Source: Priapulus caudatus (taxonomy: Eukaryota; Priapulida; Priapulimorpha; Priapulimorphida; Priapulidae). From it: a DNA stretch of 37,237 nucleotides. This document shows positions 30,490 to 37,237 of this stretch, in pieces. Location of the stretch: assembly GCF_000485595.1 (NCBI RefSeq), contig NW_014577298.1, forward strand, positions 27,879 to 65,115, written 5' to 3'. The translations under genes were made by a program, and so were the position numbers. Positions within the stretch are counted from its first letter, which is position 1. Every line of letters begins with the position of its first letter. Under the pieces are notes generated by a model. That model saw only the letters and a program-made list of their open reading frames with translations, was not told where the DNA came from and ran no database searches.

Positions 30490-31345
30490 GCTCGCTAGAT
30501 GGCGCTGATCGCATGAGCTACTACAAACATTTAACGCACGTTTTAGTGTGTGTGTGTGTGGTGGAGGTAGTCGCCCCTCTTCGACTGTGTCAGATGATGA
30601 CACTGATGCCTTCTGGGGTGTGTTACGAATGTCGTCGAGGAAGCTCGTTCTGTTACCGGTCGTCGTTAGCGATGCAGGTGGCGCCAGCAGCAGCACGGTG
30701 GAGCGATGCTACCACAACTTTGCGTGAACAGACCTGGGCAACCTAGCATGCGGCCCATGGGGATTGTGGGCTGGTTCCCACTTGGCGGGAGGGTTTATCC
30801 GTAGCGCAGTTCACAAAGGTTTCCGTGTAGTTTTGAGACGCGTGCGCGTAAACGTGTGTCCGTGCGCGCATGCGTGCACCGTGAAAATACCAGCCAGGAT
30901 TCAGATAACGAGTCTACATTGCCTTTGTGCTGGGAACTTTAGACTGTTTCCTTGCGTCATGCTGTTGTGAGTGTCAGATCGCACAAGTTCAGAAAAAATG
31001 GAAGATGAAATGCGAGACATATTGTGTAAAAAAAATTATAATAGAAGTTTTAGATAGATTACTGACACTTTTATTTTGCTAATTTGTAAATAATAAAGCC
31101 CTAAATGTTGAAAATATATCATGCTTAATCTGTGAAACAACTTGTTGTGGTTTAATTTTGACCGCTTTTCGCACATTTATATATCGCAACAACGAGTTTT
31201 TATCACCTATGAATAAATAACGTTCCTAATAGTGCACACTTCACGCGACTTCACTCCCGCCTCTCCTACATGTCCTACCCTCTCCGTGCTCCTACCAAAG
31301 CACACACTACTCGTGTGACCCCCCTTCCCCCACCTCCGGCGAATC
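30490..31345. other. Duplicate GOSR1 3' UTR and convergent spacer
   Basis: Matches 22888-23740. The poly(A) signals recur: AATAAA at 31092-31097 (+) and TTTATT at 31070-31075 (AATAAA on the minus strand). Confidence 0.6.
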
Positions 31346-31723
31346 TCAGTTCCCCTTTGCCGCCTTCTTTCTCTTGCCGGCGTCCTTGGAAGGTGACGCC
31401 TGCTCGGCGTGCTGCGGACTCCGGCGGCTAGTCCCCGCCTCGCGCCGCGCTAGACTGCGCAGGATCTTATGTTTGAGCTCGCCGGGGGTCAGAGGTCGCG
31501 TGTAGTCGGCCGGGTCTTCCCCGCTGCTGTAGTCGCTGTCGTCCCTGCGAGCAAACGGAAGTAAGTAAACACGGCAGACGCCACGAGCGCTGATCCACCA
31601 CTACCCGACCGAAGATCCTGCATCGCTGCCGAAAAAAGTTCTAAATCGTCGATAGAATCGTCACGCGAGTAAAACCCAAGGAATGCGGTCGCATTGATAT
31701 TTTTAAGAGCGTATAAAGAAGGA

Positions 31724-32437
31724 GAGCGTACAACGGTGAAATGCTGAAACCATGTTGCAGTATTAGTCGAATTAATAAACTTTCCCCGTTTTATTTTGAC
31801 GATTCTTTGTGGTATTATTGATCAGCTGTCCTACCTTGCTAATATAAAACAAACCGCTTGTCCCTGCGATGCCTCTACGCTGAGATAATGAGCGGTGAAA
31901 ATCTGTTATTTTCGCCGAAAACCGACTCGAGATCAGTTTTACTGCGACTGTCTCTCGTTTTGTGGACTGTATGTTGCTTCCGGTCGCCGCTGTGTAGCGC
32001 TGACTCGATACGTTATTACTACAGCGTTACTACATCCAGCGTAAGGGGCGGGTCATCACCATGGCGATAAATAACAAGACGTTTTTGTTGAGTAATGGCT
32101 GCGTCAATGACTGGAAATGCGAGAAAAGATAGTAGAAGGAAAATAAATTTCATTGTCAATGAATGATGGAAACACGCGAGGTTTTCCAAAGCTATCGCCA
32201 GAACGAGAGACAATCGCAGCCACTACGTATCTCGAGTCGGTTTTTGGCGAAAATATCAGATTTTCACCGCTCATTATCTCAGCGTAGAGGCATCGTAGGG
32301 ACAAGCGGTTTGTTTTATATTAGCAAGGTAGGACAGCTAATCAATAATACCACAAAGAATCGTCAAAATAAAACGGGCAAAGTTTATTAATTCGACATAC
32401 TGCAGCATGGTTTCAGCATTTCACCGTTGTACGCTCT
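31724..32437. mobile_element. Long foldback element, distal copy
   Basis: Two arms of about 350 bp are near-perfect reverse complements centred near 32085. The left arm runs GAGCGTACAACGGTGAAATG, TTTTATTTTGACGATTCTTT, GAGATAATGAGCGGTGAAAA; each is mirrored on the right, to 32437. It would extrude as a large hairpin and is non-coding; ORFs in the arms are mirror images of each other. No target duplication could be assigned. Confidence 0.88.
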
Positions 32438-32694
32438 TGATATTTTCTATTTCGTATTGGTCGGTTGTTATTTGTGTCTAACCACGGCACATCTCGCTAA
32501 GAAGTGCCCAAATGTGTGTACGGGATGTGGAATATGCGAGCTGGTTCATACTGTCAGGTAACAGATGTCAGTTGGCATCTCATTAATTATGCATGCTGCA
32601 TAATTTGGAGTAATTATGCACATTGGGTACCTTCGTTATGACTGATTAAGAAGCGAACAGCCAACGATTACCAAGATAAGATTGTCAGTATGAA

Positions 32695-32766
32695 GGCGCC
32701 ATGGCTTAGTTGGCAAAGCGCCTGTCTAGTAAACAGGAGATCCCCGGTTCGAATCCGGGTGGTGCC
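32695..32766 (+). tRNA. tRNA-Thr(AGT), distal array copy 1 (consensus)
   Basis: A perfect 72-nt cloverleaf: acceptor GGCGCCA/TGGTGCC, D arm GCTTAGTTGGCAAAGC, anticodon stem CCTGT/ACAGG with loop CTAGTAA (AGT; A34 would be edited to inosine), variable AGATC, T arm CCCGG/CCGGG with TTCGAAT. A box TGGCTTAGTTGG and B box GGTTCGAATCC are intact. No intron. No TTTT follows in the spacer. Confidence 0.96.
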
Positions 32767-32835
32767 TTATTATGCTTATTGATATTTCAAAATAGTATTA
32801 ACTTTAATTTAACTTGAAAGCTATTGTGATGTATC

Positions 32836-32910
32836 GGCGCCATGGCTTAGTTGGCAAAGCGCCTTGTCTAGTAAAACAGGAGATCCCCGGTTCGAATCCG
32901 GGTGAGTGCC
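32836..32910 (+). tRNA. tRNA-Thr(AGT), distal array copy 2
   Basis: Consensus apart from extra single bases in the anticodon stem (CCTTGT, AAAACAGG) and acceptor (GGTGAGTGCC). Confidence 0.75.
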
Positions 32911-32982
32911 TTATTATGCTTATGGATATTTCAAAATTGTATAAAACTTTAAGTTACTATTTGAAAACCATTGGAATATGTC

Positions 32983-33053
32983 GCGCGCATGGCTTAGTTG
33001 GCAAAGCGCCTGTCTAGTAAACAGGAGATCCCCGGTCGAATCCGGGTGGTGCT
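32983..33053 (+). tRNA. tRNA-Thr(AGT), distal array copy 3
   Basis: Anticodon arm intact. The 5' acceptor reads GCGCGCA, one T is missing in the T loop (GGTCGAAT) and the 3' end reads GGTGCT. Damaged at both acceptor strands. Confidence 0.7.
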
Positions 33054-33122
33054 ATTCATGCTTATTGATATTTCAAAAATAGTATTAACTTTAATTTAAC
33101 TTGAAAGCTATTGTGATGTATC

Positions 33123-33192
33123 GGCGCATGGCTTAGTTGGCAAAGCGCCTGTCTAGTAAACAGGGATCCCCGGTTCGAATCCGGGTGGTGCC
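33123..33192 (+). tRNA. tRNA-Thr(AGT), distal array copy 4
   Basis: One C is missing from the acceptor (GGCGCATGG) and one base from the variable region (CAGGGATCC). T arm and anticodon are intact. Confidence 0.78.
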
Positions 33193-33260
33193 TTATTATG
33201 CTTATTGATATTTCAAAATAGTATAAACTTTAAGTTAACTTGAAAACCATGGAATATGTC

Positions 33261-33331
33261 GCGCCATGGCTTAGTTGGCAAAGCGCCTGTCTAGTAAACA
33301 GGAGATCCCCGGTTCGAATCCGGGTGGTGCC
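33261..33331 (+). tRNA. tRNA-Thr(AGT), distal array copy 5
   Basis: Consensus over its whole length except that the first G of the acceptor is missing (GTC|GCGCCATGG). Confidence 0.85.
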
Positions 33332-33400
33332 TTATTATGCTTATTGATATTTCAAAATTGTATAAACTTTAAGTTAACTTGAAAACCATTGGAATATGTC

Positions 33401-33472
33401 GGCGCCATGGCTTAGTTTGGCAAAGCGCCTGTCTAGTAAACAGGAGATCCCCGGTCGAATCCGGGTGGTGCC
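33401..33472 (+). tRNA. tRNA-Thr(AGT), distal array copy 6
   Basis: Acceptor and anticodon arm intact; one extra T in the D loop (AGTTTGG) and one T missing in the T loop (GGTCGAAT). Confidence 0.82.
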
Positions 33473-33543
33473 TTATTATGCCCTTATTGATATTTCAAAA
33501 TAGTATAAACTTTAAGTTAACTTGAAAACCATTGGAATATGTC

Positions 33544-33615
33544 GGCGCCATGGCTTAGTTGGCAAAGCGCCTGTCTAGTAAACAGGAGATCCCCGGTTCG
33601 AATCCGGGTGGTGCC
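33544..33615 (+). tRNA. tRNA-Thr(AGT), distal array copy 7 (consensus)
   Basis: Identical to the 32695 gene over 72 nt, with both internal promoter boxes intact. The MITE at 33656 is inserted 37 bp downstream. Confidence 0.96.
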
Positions 33616-33655
33616 TTATTATGCTTATTGATATTTCAAAATGTATAAACTTTAA

Positions 33656-34355
33656 AAGGCATAATAGGCCCATTTGATTATCAAAGTTGACGAACTGCTA
33701 CAGTAACTGGCACCTTCTGTAGTTAATAATACATATCCTTATAGGCCAAACGCGTATTAGTTTGTCCAATATCACTGCTATAATACTAAGAAAGTCTAAT
33801 TGAAATCCGTAAATCTGGTAATCTGGCGCCAAACGCTAAATTGGTTGCCAAGCAAAATAGCCTCTAATTCGGTTAGGTGACATTCACATGTTGCTACCGG
33901 GTGTTTAGCAGAGAATTGTTTGTCCCGGATGCTTTATATACGACTAATGAGCTAGTAGAATGTATCTCTCTAGCTGGATGGATTCCACGTTCATTACAAT
34001 CAGAGCTAACTGTTATGTATACAGTTACGGTACTGTACTATCGCTAGCATTGCGTATCGACCGAGCGAAAATGCATGCGTGCGTGCGTTTTTGCATGCCG
34101 TGCGAAAAATGTCCGGTGCACTATAAATCTGTATCACACCGCGTTTTCGGCAGTATGCGGTTTCGAAAACTGTAAACAAGCCATCAACTGATTTCTTGAC
34201 TGCGATTCAATTAGACATTTCTTAGTAACCAGCAGTGATATTGAACAAACTAATAACACGTTTGGCTATAAGGTAATGTATTATAACTACAACAAGTGTG
34301 CCAGTTACTCTTAGCATTCATGTAAAAATTGCATAATCGATGGCCTATTATGCCT
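33656..34355. mobile_element. TTAA-flanked 700-bp inverted-repeat element in the tRNA array
   Basis: TTAA at 33652-33655 and 34356-34359 flank terminal inverted repeats AGGCATAATAGGCC (left) and GGCCTATTATGCCT (right). Sub-terminal matches include ACTGGCAC and CTAATAACACGTTTGGC with its counterpart GCCAAACGCGTATTAG. It interrupts the spacer between tRNA copies 7 and 8. The proximal copy has no such insertion. No transposase frame is convincing, so it is non-autonomous. Confidence 0.88.
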
Positions 34356-34387
34356 TTAAGTTAACTTGAAAACCATTCGAATATGTC

Positions 34388-34459
34388 GGCGCCATGGCTT
34401 AGTTGGCAAAGCGCCTGTCTAGTAAACAGGAGATCCCCGGTTCAGAATCCGGGTGTGCC
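34388..34459 (+). tRNA. tRNA-Thr(AGT), distal array copy 8
   Basis: Consensus except for an inserted A in the T loop (GTTCAGAATCC) and one G missing at the acceptor junction (GGGTGTGCC). Confidence 0.8.
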
Positions 34460-34528
34460 TATATATGCTTATTGATATTTCAAAATTGTATAAACTTTAA
34501 GTTAACTTGAAAACCATTGGAATATGTC

Positions 34529-34600
34529 GGCGCCATGGCTTAGTTGGCAAAGCGCCTGTCTAGTAAACAGGAGATCCCCGGTTCGAATCCGGGTGGTGCC
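34529..34600 (+). tRNA. tRNA-Thr(AGT), distal array copy 9 (consensus)
   Basis: Identical to the 32695 and 33544 genes over all 72 nt. The following spacer has no T run longer than three. Confidence 0.96.
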
Positions 34601-34669
34601 TTATTATGCTTATTGATATTTCAAAACAGTATTAACTTTAATTTAACTTGAAAGCTATTGTGATGTATC

Positions 34670-34742
34670 GGCGCGATGGCTTAGTTGGTTAAAGCGTCTG
34701 TCTAGTAAACAGGAGATCCCCGGTTCGAATCCGGATGGGGCC
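34670..34742 (+). tRNA. Diverged tRNA-Thr(AGT)-like copy closing the distal array
   Basis: Anticodon AGT and B box GGTTCGAATCC are intact, but the acceptor GGCGCGA faces TGGGGCC with two mismatches and the T stem has a C-A mismatch. The D loop is one base longer (GGTTAAAGC), as in many animal tRNA-Thr. Probably a pseudogene or a specialised variant. Confidence 0.7.
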
Positions 34743-34975
34743 TTCAATATTATGCTTATTGATGTCTCAAATCTAAAAATCCCGGGATTTATCTAGTAAA
34801 CCATTGCCGGAAATGCCTTCAAAGTATCTCCCATCCACTCAGCCTCATAATTTATACTGGAAGCAGGTTTGATTTACAATAAACAGAAGACACATTTGAA
34901 AAACAATGAGCGTAAATAATTCAGTCACCACAGCGCTTAACTTTCAGCTAGTTTACATGCTAAGGACGGACTTAC
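34743..34975. other. ODAD intron after the distal tRNA array
   Basis: Matches 26498-26731. No gene is recognisable; frames at 34906-35124 are chance. Confidence 0.5.
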
Positions 34976-35073
34976 CCCGTGGTAGGTGGAAGCACTACCA
35001 TATTTCCCTTCGTTACTCTGTCGGTCAGGGAGCAGCGGTGAAGGGACTGATGCATCTTCATCATCCTCGCTTT

Positions 35074-35265
35074 CTGAAACGGAAACGCAGATGCATCATA
35101 ACAACTATCGCTTCCCTCCTCTGATCGACACAAACAAAATGCGCGCACGCTTCATTCTCCCTCTACTACCTCCCGCTCTGAAACGGGAAAGTAAACGCAT
35201 CGTAACAAATATCGCTTCCCTCTCCGATTGACAAACGAAACATGCACGCTTCATTCCCCATCGCC
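35074..35265 (-). repeat. Duplicated ODAD splice acceptor region, distal copy
   Basis: Two units of about 85-90 bp share CTGAAACGGGAAA, GCATCRTAACAA, TATCGCTTCCCTC and CACGCTTCATTC. On the minus strand each contains a TTTCCCGTTTCAG acceptor; only the one at 35074-35076 joins the exon. Confidence 0.82.
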
Positions 35266-35384
35266 TACAGGCTGCCCTCTGCGCACAAGCATGCGGCTTC
35301 CTCTCACCACCTCTCCCGTCCAAAACACACTGTATTTCCACAACTCTGTCTTGTGTTGTAACACCTCTGTGTTTCCACCCCCTC

Positions 35385-36073
35385 CCCTCTTCACCCTGTT
35401 CGTCGCCCCCTCCCATCCTCCTTCCCCGTTCGTTGTCCCACCCCCTCCCACTCCTCCTTCACTGTTCGTCCCACCCCCTCCCCCTCCTCCTTCCCTGTTC
35501 GTCCCACTCACCCTCCCACTCCCTCCTTCACTGTTCGTCCCCACCCCCTCCCCTCCTCCTTCCCTGTTCGTCCCACCCCTCTCCACTCCTCCTTCACTGT
35601 TCGTCCACCCCCTCCTCTCACTCCTTCCCTGTTCGTCCACCCCCTCCCACTCTCCTTCCCCTGTTCGTCCACCCCCTCCCACTCCTCCTTCCCTGTTCAT
35701 CCCACCACCCCTCACCCTCCTCCTTCCCCTGTTCGTCCCACCCCTCCCCCTCTGTGTCCGGCACCTTGTGCTGCAGGTAGTGCAGTATCACCGCCCACTC
35801 ACCGCACCCACACTGACCTGCACCTTCCCCCTTCTCCCCTCCTCCTTCCTGTTCATCACAACCTCCCCTCCTTCCCTGTTCATCAACCCCCCCCCTCCTC
35901 CTTCCCTGTTCGTCCACCCCTCCTCCCTTCTCCCTTCTTTGTTCATCCCCCCCTCCCCCTGTTCATCCCCCCTCCCCCCTATTCGACCCACCCTCCCTCC
36001 TCCTTCCCTGTTCGTCCACCACCTCCCCCCTCTCCTTCCCTGTTCGTCCCACCCCTCCCCCCTCCTTGCGTCC
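35385..36073. repeat. About 33-bp C/T-rich minisatellite, distal copy
   Basis: Same unit as 27130-27812, with a different unit number and order. A second copy of the ODAD exon end and donor is embedded at 35755-35790. Proline/serine frames across it are artefacts. Confidence 0.9.
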
Positions 36074-36349
36074 GGCACCTTGTGCTGCAGGTAGTGCAGT
36101 ATGCGCAGCAGGTCGCTCGTGCGCTGCTCGACGATGCCGAGATGAAGCATGATGTTGTTTTCGGTGATACCGCGCGGTTTCCACCGAGCAGCTCAGCGAC
36201 CGCGACGCGGTCGCAGCCGATCTTGTCGAAGAGCACGGCCGACGCCTGCCTTCAGCTGGTCGAGAGCCTTGTTGCAAGCAGTCGCAGCTTCTCCTCCGAC
36301 GCGTGCGCGTCGCTCGTCGCCTGACGCAGGCTGCTCCTGCGGGAGAAGC

Positions 36350-36650
36350 GAAGCGGGAAGCCATGAGGAGGCGGAAGGTACGAGCGCGTGTCACCCCCTC
36401 CCCCGCAGAGAGTCGCTCTCTTGTGAAGCGGGAAGCCATGAGGGGGAGAAGAAGTGAAGTGAGAAGCCATGAGGGGAGGAGGAAGCGAAGCGGGAAGCCA
36501 TGAGGAGGAGGAGGAAGTGAAGCATGAAACCATGAGGGGGAGGAGGAAGTGAAGCATGAAACCATGAGGGGGAGGAGGAAGTGAATCATGAAACCATGAT
36601 GGGGGGAGGAGGAAGGTGAAGTGGCAAAGCCATAAGGGGGAGGAAGGTAC
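36350..36650. repeat. About 32-bp GA-rich minisatellite beside the ODAD acceptor, distal copy
   Basis: Units of AGCCATGAGGGGGAGGAGGA plus AGTGAAGC/TGA; some units read AAACCATGAG, not seen in the proximal array. Fewer units than in 28084-28550. Confidence 0.88.
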
Positions 36651-37237
36651 GGCGCGCGTAACCCCCTCCCGCCGCCCGCGCGCCCGAATTGCTGTTACTC
36701 GGCTGTGTTGATATTCACGCCGCCACGTGGATCCGAGAGACGGATCTGTATTATGGCATGATGATTATTGCAAAGACTAAATACATATGTATTACTAGAC
36801 ATCGTCGCTACAGTCTCACACCAACGTCCTATCTAAATACTATTTTACTTAGTATCCCCTAGTCGACGTTTAGTCCCTAGTATGGCCACCTTATATTTCA
36901 TCAACTCTAACTCTTTACCTGGTAATATCAAGGCGGTTTCCACACAGTACGTCAAAATACATTAACGACGTTCAACAGCGAAACACGAGTATATCGTTCG
37001 AACCTGCAAAACGCACGAACGCGAAAACGAGTATACTCGTGGCAAAAAAATAAATAAAAAAATAAAAATTATTTGGAACGTTTAGCTATGTTCTCGTCCT
37101 ATAGATGGCAGGTATAACGCTTAGCAATTCAATAGCGTCACTAGTAGTACCCCAGTAGTAGATGACATAATTTATACAATACATTACTGTTGTTGGAACG
37201 TTATTTTGGGAGTTTTTGGACTGAGGTAATGTTTTAT
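36651..37237. other. End of the distal copy and unassigned flank
   Basis: Up to about 36965 this is the counterpart of 28551-28855. After that the sequence differs from 28856 onwards and I recognise no ODAD exon, other gene or repeat apart from an A-rich stretch near 37045-37068. Confidence 0.5.

Larger units (their letters stand above)
31346..36336 (-). pseudogene. ODAD1: Duplicate last three ODAD exons (mixed intact and broken)
   Basis: Minus-strand exons 36336-36079, 35073-34976 and 31544-31346. The last is fully open: 199 nt, phase 2 entry, reading GDDSDYSSGEDPADYTRPL, then TPGELKHKILRSLARRE and a basic tail to TGA. It pairs with the ACGGG donor of the 34976 exon. The 36079 exon has at least six net extra bases, which break the frame, and the 34976 exon has lost a base near its start. 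The upstream exon seen at 28888-28970 has no counterpart here. Labelled a pseudogene because the reading frame is broken as written; a noisy allele is as likely. Confidence 0.65.
29236..36965. repeat. Distal copy of the duplicated segment
   Basis: Collinear with 21632-28855. It carries ten tRNA-Thr copies instead of seven, a private 700-bp MITE at 33656-34355, and lacks the 25748-26111 MITE. Its GOSR1 exons 5-7 and last ODAD exon are intact, while its other ODAD exons carry indels. Confidence 0.93.

Noticed and set aside
33960-34175. A transposase fragment in the 700-bp element
   Set aside because: A 71-codon frame with no DDE or other transposase motif; the element is non-autonomous.
25211-34742. 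Regularly spaced repeats suggesting a CRISPR-like array
   Set aside because: The repeat is a 72-nt tRNA-Thr gene and the spacers are themselves repeated, in a eukaryotic context.
35228-36094. 288-codon proline-rich frame
   Set aside because: Same minisatellite in the distal copy; the sequence of the frame is just the repeat unit.

Overview
This window is nuclear DNA from an animal, most likely a marine invertebrate bilaterian; I cannot place it more closely. The evidence is spliced genes with GT-AG introns, abundant CA/GT/CT/GACA-type microsatellites, TTAA-flanked MITEs and three recognisable metazoan genes. No bacterial, phage, CRISPR or viral feature was seen.

Layout. (a) 1-6544: no recognisable gene; microsatellites, a purine tract and one foldback element (3250-3797). 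(b) 6545-13522, + strand: a complete nine-exon BCL7-family gene (SWI/SNF chromatin remodelling subunit, 251 aa deduced). Its introns hold a TTAA-bounded composite inverted repeat, a foldback element with a microsatellite core, a second TTAA MITE and two minisatellites that start at splice donors. (c) 13523-15738: a PIF/Harbinger-like MITE and otherwise AT-rich DNA. (d) 18528-15739, - strand: a five-exon gene that splices in frame to 257 aa. It is a basic, Ser/Thr-Pro-rich protein with weak resemblance to the mitotic regulator PIMREG/FAM64A. (e) 18773-22887, + strand: the Golgi Qb-SNARE GOSR1 (GS28), seven exons, head-to-head with (d) across about 244 bp. (f) 28970-23741, - strand: the C-terminal exons of an outer dynein arm docking complex coiled-coil gene (ODAD1/CCDC114-CCDC63 type), convergent with GOSR1. 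The intron before its last exon contains a tandem array of tRNA-Thr(AGT) genes on the opposite strand. (g) 29236-36965: a second copy of most of 21632-28855, carrying GOSR1 exons 5-7, the last three ODAD exons and another ten tRNA-Thr genes. (h) 36966-37237: unassigned.

The two copies complement each other. GOSR1 exon 7 and the last ODAD exon are intact only in the distal copy, and the ODAD exon with the dynein-docking motif is intact only in the proximal copy. Differences are mostly one-base indels, as in poorly corrected long reads. However, each copy also carries its own MITE insertion in the tRNA array, so they are not one sequence read twice. Retained haplotypes or a true segmental duplication are both possible.

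The most unusual signal is that tandem repeats begin exactly at splice sites. BCL7 exons 5, 6 and 7, GOSR1 exon 4 and two ODAD exons have duplications or minisatellites that repeatedly copy the donor or acceptor sequence. I would look first at this, and at the tRNA array that lacks any oligo-T terminator.
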